The position numbers and the translations under genes were made by a program. 64,000 bases of DNA. Source: CAWHJN01 sp963829705 (GTDB lineage Bacteria > Bacteroidota > Rhodothermia > Rhodothermales > BA12). The stretch lies in contig CAWHJN010000005.1 of NCBI GenBank assembly GCA_963829705.1, forward strand, positions 992,001-1,056,000, written 5' to 3'. The notes beneath the pieces are model-generated. The model did no database searches. It was not told the DNA's origin and saw only the letters and a list, made by a program, of their open reading frames with translations. Positions 13,270 through 21,317 of this stretch are shown here, one piece after another; positions within the stretch are counted from its first letter, which is position 1; the number at the start of each line of letters is the position of its first letter.

Positions 13270-13969
13270 ACAGGTCCCCTTCCTGCGGGCGGAGAAGGAT
13301 CTCCTCGACGACGGAGCGGCCGGATAGCCTGTACGCACCGAGCAGCGCTTGGGCGATGTCCTCGGGCGGCATGAAGCGCTCGTCGGGTGCGTCGGTGCCA
13401 TCCCACGACGGCGTGCGCGTGGCACCGGGCAGCAGCGTCGTCACACGGAGGCCCTCCAGCCGCGTTTCCTCGCGCACGACGCGCGCGAGTCCCAGCAACC
13501 CGTGCTTGGCCGCGCAGTAGGCCACGCCGCCGGGGTAGGCCCGGATCGAGGCCACCGAGCCCATGAAGAAGAGGTGCCCCGTTTTGCGCGCCAGCATCGC
13601 GGGCAAAAACGCCTGCGTGACGAGGAAGGCGCTCGTGAGGTTGGCCTCCACCTGCGCGCGGAACGACGCGGCGGTGGTGTCCAGCAGCGGCCCCGGCGCA
13701 AACGCCCCCGCGTTGTTGACGAGCACATCGGGCGCGCCCCACCTGCCGAGCACCTGCCCCGCCATGTGCGCCACCTGCGCGTCGTCGGTCACGTCGCAGG
13801 CGAGGACGGTGGCTTCGGCACCGCGCGCCCGGCACGCCTCGGCGACGGTTTCGAGCACCTCGGGGCGGCGCGAGACGAGCGCGAGGCGGGTTTCTGGCAA
13901 AACGGCGAACGCCTCGGCTACGGCCCGACCGATGCCGTGGCTCGCGCCTGTGACGACGACAGTCGGCAT
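13268..13969 (-). CDS. Sepiapterin-reductase-like short-chain dehydrogenase
   Basis: NAD(P)-dependent SDR of 233 residues with TGASHGIG at the N-terminus, NNAG near 90, a catalytic Ser (FMGSVAS) and the YCAAK pair. The C-terminal stretch (RFMPPEDIAQALLGAYR, then VVEEILLRP and GDL) is the pattern I recall from bacterial sepiapterin reductases such as that of Chlorobium tepidum, rather than from generic 3-oxoacyl-ACP reductases. The gene begins 3 bp after the folE stop on the same strand, and a PTPS-like gene lies just upstream. GTP cyclohydrolase, PTPS and sepiapterin reductase are the three steps from GTP to tetrahydrobiopterin. Family is certain; the pterin substrate is inferred from context and remembered similarity. 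Confidence 0.82.
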   Translation of the reverse strand: MPTVVVTGASHGIGRAVAEAFAVLPETRLALVSRRPEVLETVAEACRARGAEATVLACDVTDDAQVAHMAGQVLGRWGAPDVLVNNAGAFAPGPLLDTTAASFRAQVEANLTSAFLVTQAFLPAMLARKTGHLFFMGSVASIRAYPGGVAYCAAKHGLLGLARVVREETRLEGLRVTTLLPGATRTPSWDGTDAPDERFMPPEDIAQALLGAYRLSGRSVVEEILLRPQEGDL

Positions 13970-13972
13970 GGG

Positions 13973-14608
13973 TCAGCTTCTGATGAGGCGCATAAATTCG
14001 GCGCGGGTGTGGATGTTGTTCAGGAATTCGCCGCTCATGGCGCTCGTAGCCGTGGACGAGTTCTGCTTCTCGGCTCCGCGCATCATCATGCACATGTGCT
14101 GCGCCTCGATCACGACGGCCACGCCCTGCGGCTGGAGCACCTTCTCGATGCAGTCGCGGATCTGGATCGTCAGCCGCTCCTGCACCTGCAAGCGCCGCGC
14201 GTAGACCTCGACGAGGCGCGGGATCTTGCTCAACCCCACGATGTGGCCGTTGGGGATGTAGGCCACGTGTGCCTTCCCGAAAAACGGGAGCATATGATGC
14301 TCGCACAAGCTGTACACCTCGATGTCTTTCACCAGAATCATCTCGCTGTACTCCTCGGCAAAGAGCGCCGACCGGAGGATGCCCTCGCCATCGAGTCCAT
14401 AGCCGTGCGTCAGAAACTGGTAGGCCTTGGCGACGCGCTCGGGCGTTTTCAGCAACCCCTCGCGCTGCGGGTCTTCACCGACAGCTTCGAGGATGTCGTA
14501 GACGCGCGTTTCGAGGTGCCGGGTGGTCGCCTCGTCATACACGTCGCGGCGCTCGTAGAGCGGGGTGGCCTCGAAGTCGAGGTCGTCCTGGGGAATGCCG
14601 TTTTGCAT
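13973..14608 (-). CDS. folE: GTP cyclohydrolase I
   Basis: Converts GTP to 7,8-dihydroneopterin triphosphate, the entry step of folate and tetrahydrobiopterin synthesis. It is 211 residues from the ATG at 14608. Signature parts are LKTPERVAKAY, the zinc/catalytic block SLCEHHMLPFFGKAHVAYIP, VGLSKIPRLVEVYARR, and the late zinc Cys in EAQHMCMMMRG. It is the middle gene of the minus-strand set PTPS-folE-SDR. The 149 bp upstream contain a heptad-like tract and a TTCG-looped hairpin. Identification is secure. Confidence 0.96.
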   Translation of the reverse strand: MQNGIPQDDLDFEATPLYERRDVYDEATTRHLETRVYDILEAVGEDPQREGLLKTPERVAKAYQFLTHGYGLDGEGILRSALFAEEYSEMILVKDIEVYSLCEHHMLPFFGKAHVAYIPNGHIVGLSKIPRLVEVYARRLQVQERLTIQIRDCIEKVLQPQGVAVVIEAQHMCMMMRGAEKQNSSTATSAMSGEFLNNIHTRAEFMRLIRS

Positions 14609-14619
14609 GAGGGGTAAAG

Positions 14620-14645
14620 AGAGTGGCGAGTGGTGAGGAGGGGTG
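14620..14645 (-). repeat. Short heptad-like tract upstream of folE
   Basis: About three units (GAGTGGC, GAGTGGT, GAGGAGG on the plus strand) form a pyrimidine-rich leader on the coding strand, some 12 bases before the folE ATG. Confidence 0.4.
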
Positions 14646-14690
14646 CGCGAAAGCTGGAAAACAGAAGAGCGGAACGGTGAGAGACGGATG

Positions 14691-14714
14691 GTAAGGGGCG
14701 CAATTCGTTGCGCC
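14691..14714. repeat. Perfect 7-bp hairpin of the GTAGGGGCG family
   Basis: GGCGCAA (14697-14703), loop TTCG, TTGCGCC (14708-14714), preceded by GTAAGG. Nearly the same core occurs twice upstream of dxr. The UUCG loop on the plus-strand RNA would be unusually stable. Confidence 0.6.
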
Positions 14715-14757
14715 TTGCCTATCCGATTGTGCCCGGCAAACGACGGAGGCCCGGCGA

Positions 14758-15171
14758 CTATTCCCCCAGGTATTCCGCGTAGTTGCGCTCGGTCTCGTAG
14801 AGGCGGATGCGGTGGAGGCGCCCGGCGGGGAGGTGGCCGTCGAGGCGCTGCCAGAAGGCGAGGCAGAGGTTTTCCGTCGAAGGCAGGATGCCGTCGAGAA
14901 AATCCACGTCGAGGTTGAGGTTGCGGTGGTCGACGTGCCGGACGACGCGCTCCTCGACGACGGCGCGGACGCGCCCCAGGTCCGCTACGTATCCCGTGTC
15001 GGGGTCGGGCGTACCGGCGACGGTGACCTCCAGCACGTAGTTGTGCCCGTGCCAGTTGGGGTGGTTGCAGGGCCCGAAGGTCTCCGCGTTCCAGGCGTCG
15101 GATTTGGCCGGGTTGTGCAGGCGGTGCGCGGCGTTGAAGTGGAGCCGACGGGTCACGTAGACGGTGGGCAT
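14758..15171 (-). CDS. 6-pyruvoyl tetrahydropterin synthase family protein (PTPS-like)
   Basis: A 137-residue member of the PTPS/QueD fold. The zinc histidines are in FNAAHRL and HGHNY. The block FGPCNHPNWHGHNY has the PTPS arrangement, with the catalytic Cys four residues ahead of the second histidine pair, as in animal PTPS (GKCNNPNGHGHNY). The downstream blocks HVDHRNLNLDV and STENLCLAFW also look more like PTPS than QueD. Next to folE and an SDR of sepiapterin-reductase type it fits tetrahydrobiopterin synthesis; a queuosine role (QueD) is the alternative, and no queC or queE is in view. It starts at the ATG at 15171. Confidence 0.88.
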   Translation of the reverse strand: MPTVYVTRRLHFNAAHRLHNPAKSDAWNAETFGPCNHPNWHGHNYVLEVTVAGTPDPDTGYVADLGRVRAVVEERVVRHVDHRNLNLDVDFLDGILPSTENLCLAFWQRLDGHLPAGRLHRIRLYETERNYAEYLGE

Positions 15172-15281
15172 ACACGGGTAGCTGTTGAAACAAGTATCGA
15201 CAACGGCACCCCTCGGCGCGCGTTCCGGCGCGGGGAGTCTTTAGCCGCTGCGCCCGGGTGCCGATGAAGAAGGGAGACAGC

Positions 15282-15302
15282 TTTTTCACCCTCTCGAACC
15301 TC
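15282..15302 (+). repeat. Three-unit heptad leader
   Basis: TTTTTCA, CCCTCTC and GAACCTC, exactly 21 bases, ending 2 bases before the ATG at 15305. Confidence 0.4.
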
Positions 15303-15304
15303 CC

Positions 15305-15769
15305 ATGCGCGCCTCCCTCACCCGCTTTTTCTTCAACCAGATCGAACTGATCCTGAGCCTGGCCGGGCTCATCGTCATCTGGGTGGCTCCGGCGTTCTTC
15401 ACCGGCGACCGCTACAACATGTGGGCTGTGGCGGCGGTGACGGCCACGGGCGTGGGTTTTCTGCACGGCATCATCTTCTGGGTCATCCGCACGCGGCAGC
15501 GGCGCGAGCGCAGCCGGGCCATCTGGGAAATCCGCGAGATGCTCGAAGACCGCGTCCGAAACCAGCTTGCCGTGGCACAGATGTACCTGCCGAGCGGCCC
15601 CCAGGCCGAGGCTTTCGCCTTCGAACTCGACGGCATCCGCGAATCCATCGACACCATCAGCCACCTCGTCACGTCGCTCGACGAAGACGCGCTCGAAGCG
15701 TGGAAAGGCCAGTACGCGGGCGCGCTCAAAGAGGTCGAGCGGACGAGCGAGGTGCTGGCGGTGAGCTGA
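15305..15769 (+). CDS. Small membrane protein with two helices and a cytoplasmic helical tail
   Basis: A 154-residue protein I do not recognise. Two membrane helices lie at about 13-33 (IELILSLAGLIVIWVAPAFF) and 40-63 (MWAVAAVTATGVGF then IIFWVI). A basic stretch RTRQRRERSR follows, then a helical tail of about 90 residues whose block DRVRNQLAVAQMYL resembles the dimerisation helix of a histidine kinase but lacks the His. There is no ATPase domain. It lies upstream of hinT, 40 bp apart. A regulatory membrane partner is conceivable but unsupported. Confidence 0.72.
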   Translation: MRASLTRFFFNQIELILSLAGLIVIWVAPAFFTGDRYNMWAVAAVTATGVGFLHGIIFWVIRTRQRRERSRAIWEIREMLEDRVRNQLAVAQMYLPSGPQAEAFAFELDGIRESIDTISHLVTSLDEDALEAWKGQYAGALKEVERTSEVLAVS

Positions 15770-15780
15770 GGCGCGCGTCG

Positions 15781-15788
15781 TACATTGA
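15781..15788 (+). promoter_or_regulatory. Possible -7 element before hinT
   Basis: TACATTGA, two bases off TAnnTTTG, 22 bp before the hinT ATG. Confidence 0.3.
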
Positions 15789-15805
15789 GCGGGCTTTTCC
15801 CGCTC
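15787..15805 (+). promoter_or_regulatory. Hairpin just before the hinT start codon
   Basis: GAGCGGG, loop CTTTT, CCCGCTC: a perfect 7-bp GC-rich stem ending 4 bases before the ATG at 15810. It could end transcription of the upstream gene weakly or, if included in the mRNA, block ribosome access. Confidence 0.5.
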
Positions 15806-15809
15806 GCTC

Positions 15810-16154
15810 ATGGCCGACAAGACGCTTTTCCAGAAGATCGCCGACCGCGAAATTCCCGCCGACATCGTCTACGAGGACGACCGGTGTGTGGCCTTCCGCG
15901 ACATCCAGCCGCAGGCACCGACGCACATCCTCGTCGTGCCGCGCCGGCCCATCGAAAACGTCGCCGCCCTCGAACCCGACGATGCCGCCCTGGCCGGGCA
16001 CCTGCTCGTCGTCGCGGCGCAGATCGCGCGGCAGGAGGGGCTGACGAATGGCTTCCGGGCGGTGCTCAACACCGGGCCGGACGGTGGGCAGTCGGTGGAT
16101 CACCTGCACCTGCACCTGCTGGGTGGCCGAGCGCTGCGCTGGCCCCCGGGCTGA
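15810..16154 (+). CDS. hinT: HIT-family (HINT-like) nucleotide phosphoramidase
   Basis: A 114-residue protein of the histidine triad family, which hydrolyses nucleoside phosphoramidates and acyl-adenylates. It begins with TLFQKIADREIPADIVYEDD, has HILVVPRRPI, and ends with VLNTGPDGGQ and the triad HLHLHLLGG then WPPG, the normal C-terminus, so it is full length. The start is the ATG at 15810, close behind a hairpin. The next gene begins 4 bp after its stop, so the two may be co-transcribed. Confidence 0.95.
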   Translation: MADKTLFQKIADREIPADIVYEDDRCVAFRDIQPQAPTHILVVPRRPIENVAALEPDDAALAGHLLVVAAQIARQEGLTNGFRAVLNTGPDGGQSVDHLHLHLLGGRALRWPPG

Positions 16155-16157
16155 GGC

Positions 16158-18176
16158 GTGTACGGGCGCTGGTTGCTGCTGTGCGTGATCGGGATCGGGA
16201 TGGGAAGCCCGGAAGTGCGCGCGCAGTCTGCTGATACACCCGGCGGCGTGGTCGTGGAAACGCGCCTCGAACGCGACCTCAACCGCTACCGCTACGAGGC
16301 GGTCGTAGGGCTGGACGTACGGCGCGGCAGGTGGGATTTTACCGGGCAGCAGCGCTTCACGTCGGATGCGTTCGAGGTGTTCGGCGGTCGCCTCACGTTT
16401 CGGGACGAGGTGAACGCGGCCTTGCTGGCGTTGCGGACGTGGTCGCCGCGCACGCGCCTCGGCGTGGCGTCGCGCGTGCAGTCGTTCTCGCAGAGCCGCG
16501 TGCTGGCCAACGAGACCGTCGCGCTCGTGCAGGTGCAGCCGCGCCCGGGTCTGTCGGTGGAAGCCGAGGCGGGCCTGGTGCTCGACCAGCGCCCCGGCGT
16601 GGCGCAGCCGGGCGAGGCGGGGGTGCTGCGTACCGATGCCGGGCCGGGCGGCGCGGTGCGGTTCGCGTTCGCGCCCGATGCTGAGCACGGCACGTTCGAG
16701 GCGCGTGGCCAGGCAGGCTGGGCGCTGCTCACGCCGCGCCGCGCCGGCGACGCGCGCCTGAGCGTGACGGCGGAGCGGCAGTTCGAGGGCACGCGCGTCG
16801 GTGTGCAGGTGCTGGGCACGCGCCTGCGGCGCGATGCCTACCAGGCCACTTCATTTCTCAACCGCGCCGACGCCCGGCAGGCCGAAACCATCGAGGCGAC
16901 GACGAGCGACACGCTGTTTGCCGCCCTCACGCTCGACGCGCCCCTCGTCGGCGCGCTGCGCCTGACCTCCGACGTGGACGTGCAGGCCAACGCCCGCCGC
17001 GTCCGCACGCTGCGCGCCGAGGCCGACGCGCTGTACTTCGACACCGATTTCAGCCGGCAGTCGGTGGCGTACGAAGGCGCGCTGCTGGCCGAAGGGCGTG
17101 GCGGCGTCGCGCGGCTGTCGGTGCGTCTCGGGGCCGAGGCCGAGCGCCGCGTGCTCGTCAACCGCGACGCGCTGCCGCCCGTGCAGGCCGCGCAGAAACG
17201 CGCCTTGCTGCGCCAGGCGGACTTCGACCGCAGCGTGCTGGCGACGGGCCTGACGGTGCGCGGCAGCCGTGGTGCGCTCGTGGCCTTCGCCGACGCTGCC
17301 GCCTCCATCCTGCGCCACGACACACCCGACGCCAACCCCGACGACCGCGACGAGGCGCAGCAGACGGCGAGTGTGGGACTCCAGTGGCGCGCGCGCCCCA
17401 CGCTCGTGCTCGACGTGACGACGTTCGCCTCCAACTACCACACCGTCTACCTCAAACGCGAGCGCTCTGGCGAGAACAACCGGCAGCGGTCGCTCCGGCT
17501 GCGGCCTGCCGTCACGTGGCGGCCGCGCGCCCGCACCCGCGTCGAACTCGGCTCCGAGGTGCGGGCCACGTACACCGTCGCGGATCGGGTGCTCGAAGGC
17601 CGTGCCACGCTGGATCAGTCTGCCCGCGAGTTGCGCCACACGCTCTACGCCGAGCACGCCCTCGCCGCTCCATTACGCCTCAACCTGCGGGCCACGCGCA
17701 GCGACCTGCGCCTCGGACGCCTCACGCGAGATCGCTTTGCCGAGATCCCGTACGACACGCTCCGCACCTACACCCTCGACGCGAGCGTGCAGATCGCGCG
17801 GCGCATCACCGCCGAGGTAGGCGTGCGCCTTTTCGCCCGGCGCGACTCCGACCGCAACCTGACGGTGCGCTACCCCCGCCTCGACGCCGACGGGGTCCCG
17901 ATCGTCGCGCAGGACGGCACGCCCGTCATGGCTTCCATCAGTCGACCGGGCCGCACGTGGCGGGAGCAGATTGGCCCGACGGTGCGCGTCGTGTGGCCGC
18001 TCGGAGGGGCGTCGGCGCTGCAACTCGACGGCTGGTATGCCGTGCAGACGCTCTCGTACACGCTCTTTGGTGCGCTCCCACCCGCCGATGCCGACCGTAT
18101 CCGGCACGTGGCCCGGCGCGGCCAGCGCGATGTGTTTCCCAACCTGACGCTCACCGTGCGGTGGAAGGTGTGGTGA
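16158..18176 (+). CDS. Probable outer-membrane beta-barrel protein of unknown function
   Basis: A 672-residue protein from a GTG at 16158 with a signal peptide ending near AQSA (about residue 25). The rest shows alternating hydrophobic/polar strands throughout, with many Arg/Glu/Thr turns, repeated phrases such as LRLTSDVDVQANARR and LNLRATRSDLRLGRL, and a final aromatic residue (LTLTVRWKVW), typical of outer-membrane barrels inserted by BAM. I see no plug domain, TonB box or peptidase motif. Start choice rests on the signal peptide and the 3-bp gap from hinT. Function cannot be given. Confidence 0.75.
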   Translation: MYGRWLLLCVIGIGMGSPEVRAQSADTPGGVVVETRLERDLNRYRYEAVVGLDVRRGRWDFTGQQRFTSDAFEVFGGRLTFRDEVNAALLALRTWSPRTRLGVASRVQSFSQSRVLANETVALVQVQPRPGLSVEAEAGLVLDQRPGVAQPGEAGVLRTDAGPGGAVRFAFAPDAEHGTFEARGQAGWALLTPRRAGDARLSVTAERQFEGTRVGVQVLGTRLRRDAYQATSFLNRADARQAETIEATTSDTLFAALTLDAPLVGALRLTSDVDVQANARRVRTLRAEADALYFDTDFSRQSVAYEGALLAEGRGGVARLSVRLGAEAERRVLVNRDALPPVQAAQKRALLRQADFDRSVLATGLTVRGSRGALVAFADAAASILRHDTPDANPDDRDEAQQTASVGLQWRARPTLVLDVTTFASNYHTVYLKRERSGENNRQRSLRLRPAVTWRPRARTRVELGSEVRATYTVADRVLEGRATLDQSARELRHTLYAEHALAAPLRLNLRATRSDLRLGRLTRDRFAEIPYDTLRTYTLDASVQIARRITAEVGVRLFARRDSDRNLTVRYPRLDADGVPIVAQDGTPVMASISRPGRTWREQIGPTVRVVWPLGGASALQLDGWYAVQTLSYTLFGALPPADADRIRHVARRGQRDVFPNLTLTVRWKVW

Positions 18177-18187
18177 TCTTGGGTTCT

Positions 18188-18202
18188 GGATGTCGGATTT
18201 TG
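18188..18202 (-). repeat. Inverted half-copy of the coaE heptad leader
   Basis: GGATGTCGGATTTTGG is the near-exact reverse complement of the CCGAAATCCGACATCC ending at 18296. Together they could pair as a stem of about 15 bp around an 80-base loop upstream of coaE. Confidence 0.5.
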
Positions 18203-18223
18203 GACCGAGGCGGTGGCGTCGCG

Positions 18224-18272
18224 GACGCACTTCCACTTCCGGCTTTCGCACGCCCGAAAACGACCGCATCTT
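18224..18272 (+). repeat. Upstream conserved block, copy A
   Basis: Contains CGGCTTTCGCACGCCCGAAA and then ACGACCGCATCTTCC. Related blocks lie at 21149-21198 and 30750-30800, all upstream of plus-strand genes. This copy has a short CACTTCC insertion. Possible promoter or binding site; nothing known to me matches it. Confidence 0.6.
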
Positions 18273-18297
18273 CCCCCTTTCCGAAATCCGACATCCC
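18273..18297 (+). repeat. Heptad leader of coaE
   Basis: Units CTTTCCG, AAATCCG, ACATCCC directly before the ATG at 18298. Confidence 0.5.
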
Positions 18298-18912
18298 ATG
18301 ATCACCCTCGGCGTCACCGGCGGCATGGGCAGCGGCAAGACCACCGTGTGTCGCTTGCTCGAACAGCGCGGCGCGCGTGTGTTCTACGCCGATCCTGAAG
18401 CGCGGCGGCTCATGCACGAAGACGACGGCCTGCGCGCCGCGATCGTGGAGGCGTTCGGGGCGCGGGCGTACGATGCCGCCGGGCACCTCGACCGGGCGCA
18501 CGTGGCTACGCTGGTGTTCGGCGACGCGCAGAAGCTCGCGCACCTCAATGGCCTCGTCCACCCGCGTGTGCAGATGGCCTTCGCCGAAGCGCGGGCGCGG
18601 GCCGAGGCCGACGGCGTCGAACTGCTGGTCAAGGAAGCCGCGCTGCTGTTCGAGGGCGGCGGCGCGGACGATCTCGACGCCATCGCCGTCGTCGATGCGC
18701 CGCTGGAGGTGCGCGTGGCCCGCGTGGTGGCGCGCGACGGCACGACGCCCGAGGCGGCGCTGGCGCGCATCCGGCACCAGATGCCTGCCGACGAGATGCG
18801 CCGCCGGGCCGATTACGTCGTCGAGAACGACGGTGACCTCGCGCGGTTAACCGATGAGGTGGACGCGCTGGTGCGTGCGCTTCGCGAACGTTTCGGAGAC
18901 GAAAAGACATGA
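18298..18912 (+). CDS. coaE: Dephospho-CoA kinase
   Basis: Last enzyme of coenzyme A synthesis, phosphorylating the ribose 3'-OH of dephospho-CoA; 204 residues. P-loop GGMGSGKTT at the N-terminus, then YADPEARRLM (family: DAD/ADP followed by a basic patch), HPRVQ, EAALLFEGG and VDAPLEVRVARVVARDG. The ATG at 18298 directly follows a heptad leader. The last four bases overlap the next gene's start (ATGA), implying coupled translation with the GNAT gene. Confidence 0.95.
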   Translation: MITLGVTGGMGSGKTTVCRLLEQRGARVFYADPEARRLMHEDDGLRAAIVEAFGARAYDAAGHLDRAHVATLVFGDAQKLAHLNGLVHPRVQMAFAEARARAEADGVELLVKEAALLFEGGGADDLDAIAVVDAPLEVRVARVVARDGTTPEAALARIRHQMPADEMRRRADYVVENDGDLARLTDEVDALVRALRERFGDEKT

Positions 18913-19370
18913 ACATCGACCTGCGCCCGGCGCGTGCTGGCGACCTCGCCGCGCTGTGCGCCCTCCTGCAAGCGAGCGGCCTGCCGCCGTACGACCTCAC
19001 CGCCGCGCACCTGCGCCGCTTCGTGGTGCTGGGGGAAAAGGGCGTGCTCGTCGGAGCCGTCGGGCTCGAAGGCGCGGGCCGGAGCGCGCTGCTGCGCTCG
19101 CTCGTCGTCGCCGAACCCCTGCGGGGCCAGGGCTGGGGGCGACGGCTCGTGGAGCGCATCGAGACGGAGGCGCTCCACGAGGGCGTGCGCACGCTCTACC
19201 TGCTCACGACGACGGCAGAGGCGTTTTTCCGAACGCTCGGCTACGCGCCCATCGAACGCGACCGCGTGCCGAAGACGCTCCGCGCGCTGCCCGAGTTCTC
19301 GTCCATCTGCCCCGCCAGCGCCGCGTGCCTCGTGCGGCGGCTCGATCCGGTCGCCGTCGCGGTCGCGTGA
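18909..19370 (+). CDS. GNAT-family N-acetyltransferase, ArsN2-like
   Basis: A 153-residue acetyl-CoA-dependent acetyltransferase. The acetyl-CoA loop is RGQGWGRRLVERI, preceded by the strand SALLRSLVV. The C-terminal phrase EFSSICPASAACLVRRL recalls the CPxSA ending of ArsN2-type enzymes linked to arsenic or phosphinothricin resistance, but no arsenic genes are nearby, so the substrate remains open. The start overlaps coaE by 4 bp. Confidence 0.85.
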   Translation: MNIDLRPARAGDLAALCALLQASGLPPYDLTAAHLRRFVVLGEKGVLVGAVGLEGAGRSALLRSLVVAEPLRGQGWGRRLVERIETEALHEGVRTLYLLTTTAEAFFRTLGYAPIERDRVPKTLRALPEFSSICPASAACLVRRLDPVAVAVA

Positions 19371-19473
19371 GCGTCACCGGGTGAGGCGGCGGGTGTCGTG
19401 GAACGGCTCACTCGTCATGTGTCATCAGGGATGGATCGTTGGATGCTGGCGCGAACGTCCAATCCCCAATGAC

Positions 19474-21096
19474 TCACAACCCCAGCACATCCACGCCCTG
19501 CTCGAAGACGATGTCGACGGGGATGCCCGCGTCGTTGACGCGCGCGAGGTCGGCCTCGAGTTCGGGCGTAACGGTGCCGTATTTGTCGACGAAGGCCGCC
19601 ACGGCGTCGTAATCGCCATCGCCCTGCAGGCGCAGGATGTCGGCAGAGAGCGCATCGACGGCCTGTTGCATCGCCTCGGGGTTGACGTGGTAGTAGCCTT
19701 CGCCGTCGCGGGTGAAGGCGCCCTTCTCGGCGAAATAGTTGAACCGGATCATGTTGGCGCGTCCGTGCGCGCTGGCCGCGCCGAAGCGGATCGAGCGGAA
19801 GATGCCCGCCAGGAACGTCGCGTAGTGGTCTTCGAGCGATCCATCCCAGTCGCCGCTGTCGATGAGCTGGCGCACCATGTAGAGGCCGAGCACGTCGGCC
19901 TTGCCTTCTTCGAGCGCGGAGTAATGCTCGCGCAGCGCCTCGCGCACGGTGCCCGCGCCCGCGACGGTGTTCTTGATGCCCAGTCCGTGGGCGACCTCGT
20001 GGAACATCGTGTTGCCGAAAAAGGCGTCGAACGTCACGTTGCCGCGCTGGTCGGGGGCGATGAGCACATCGGCCAGCGGCTCCATGATGGCGTCGAACTT
20101 GGCCTGCATGGCGTTTTTGAGTTGCAAGCGCCGCGTGCCTTTTTTGAGCTGCACCTCCTCGTCGTTGGGCAGGTTGATGGCGATGGTTTTCGACCCGGCG
20201 TTCGAGTCGCCCGCGTAGTAGACGGCGTCGTAGGCGCCGAGGTCGGACTCCGAGCCGGGGGTCTCCTGCTTGTAGCGGTCTTCGACGGGCAGGCCGTGCT
20301 GCAGGGCGGGCAGCAGCGCCGCGTAGCGGGCGAGGCGGTCGCTCCACGCCTGGTCTTTGACGAGCACGTAGGCCTCGTGCGCCGCCTTCGCGCCGAGCAG
20401 ACCGTCTTCGTAGTTCTCGATGGGGCCGATGACGACGTCGAGCGTGTTGGTCTTCATGTCCATCCACGCGAGGTCGCTGGGCTGGTACTCGTCGGTGCGG
20501 AGTGCCTGGGCGCGCAGGCGCAGGTATTTCTCGAAGCCCGCGTCCTCGGCGATCTCGGCAGCTTCGTCGAGCAGGTCGGCGGCGCGGTTGACGTGAGCGG
20601 CGAAAAACTCGTGGTAGGGGATGGCCGTCAGGTTGCCCGCCGCGTCGCGCCGCACCATCGTGTACAGGCTCTTGAGGGCCGGGTCGGAGGCCGCGTTGAC
20701 GTCGTCGGCGGTGACGCCGGGCGGGTAGAAGTTGGCTCCGGCGGGTTTGGGCCCCACGCCCGGCACGAACGGGGCGTTGTCGTTGAGCCGGTCCCACGGC
20801 CCGTAGTTGATCCGCACGTAGTCGCGCACGGCCTCGTCGTCGAGCGTGGCGAGGAGCGAGTCGAGGTTGCCGTACGCCTCGCGCTGAAACACGGCGTCCA
20901 TCTCCTTCGCCGCTTCGATGAGCAGCGGCAGAATGCGGCGGTCGGCGTCGGAGAGCCCGCCGACGTCGGTGGTGAGGCGGAACGGCGCGTACGTGGCGAA
21001 CGAATCGGCGGCGGAACCCGTGGCAGCAGGCGGTGGCATGTCGGCGGTGCAGGCAGAGAACAGGACGAGCGGGGCGAGGGCGAGAAGGCGAAGCAT
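19474..21096 (-). CDS. Lipoprotein zinc peptidase of the dipeptidyl-peptidase III (M49)-like group
   Basis: A 540-residue envelope protein with a lipoprotein signal (LAPLVLFSAC, Cys at about 16). The metal site is HEVAHGLG (HExxH) at about residue 365, followed some 30 residues later by EEGKADVLGLY, corresponding to the EExxAE/D motif that supplies the third zinc ligand in M49 peptidases. YGPWDRL and NYFAEKGAF are further conserved-looking blocks. The classic M49 motif is HExxGH; here it is HExxH, as in the shorter bacterial relatives. Likely dipeptide release from oligopeptides at the periplasmic or cell-surface face. It stands alone, convergent with the GNAT gene. Confidence 0.82.
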   Translation of the reverse strand: MLRLLALAPLVLFSACTADMPPPAATGSAADSFATYAPFRLTTDVGGLSDADRRILPLLIEAAKEMDAVFQREAYGNLDSLLATLDDEAVRDYVRINYGPWDRLNDNAPFVPGVGPKPAGANFYPPGVTADDVNAASDPALKSLYTMVRRDAAGNLTAIPYHEFFAAHVNRAADLLDEAAEIAEDAGFEKYLRLRAQALRTDEYQPSDLAWMDMKTNTLDVVIGPIENYEDGLLGAKAAHEAYVLVKDQAWSDRLARYAALLPALQHGLPVEDRYKQETPGSESDLGAYDAVYYAGDSNAGSKTIAINLPNDEEVQLKKGTRRLQLKNAMQAKFDAIMEPLADVLIAPDQRGNVTFDAFFGNTMFHEVAHGLGIKNTVAGAGTVREALREHYSALEEGKADVLGLYMVRQLIDSGDWDGSLEDHYATFLAGIFRSIRFGAASAHGRANMIRFNYFAEKGAFTRDGEGYYHVNPEAMQQAVDALSADILRLQGDGDYDAVAAFVDKYGTVTPELEADLARVNDAGIPVDIVFEQGVDVLGL

Positions 21097-21118
21097 GGCG
21101 GTGACGTCGGGTGGCGGG

Positions 21119-21126
21119 GAAAGGTA
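21119..21126 (-). promoter_or_regulatory. Possible -7 element of the M49-like gene
   Basis: TACCTTTC on the minus strand, one base from TAnnTTTG, 23 bp before the ATG at 21096. The leader would be under 20 bases. Confidence 0.4.
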
Positions 21127-21148
21127 CGGCGAGTACGGTTAGGGAGGG

Positions 21149-21198
21149 CGGGGGCGACGCGCTTCTGGCTTTAGTACGCCCGAAAACGATGGCTCGTC
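21149..21198 (+). repeat. Upstream conserved block, copy B
   Basis: Contains CGCGCTTCTGGCTTT and then TACGCCCGAAAACGATGG, about 120 bp before the DUF1015 start. It matches copy C (30750-30800) over ACTTCTGGCTTT and CTCGAAAACG almost base for base. Confidence 0.6.
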
Positions 21199-21282
21199 CA
21201 TTCGCCCTTCCTCCTCTCTTTGAACTTCCCCGGAAGCGCTCCCAAAAGCGGGCTGCCCGGTTGCACGAGCCTCGGTTCAGTT

Positions 21283-21317
21283 CAGACCTTCACCCTTTCA
21301 CCTTTTCTTCCTGCTGC
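21283..21317 (+). repeat. Heptad-like leader of the DUF1015 gene
   Basis: C/T-rich run with 7-base rhythm (GACCTTC, ACCCTTT, CACCTTT, TCTTCCT) ending shortly before the ATG at 21318. Confidence 0.45.
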
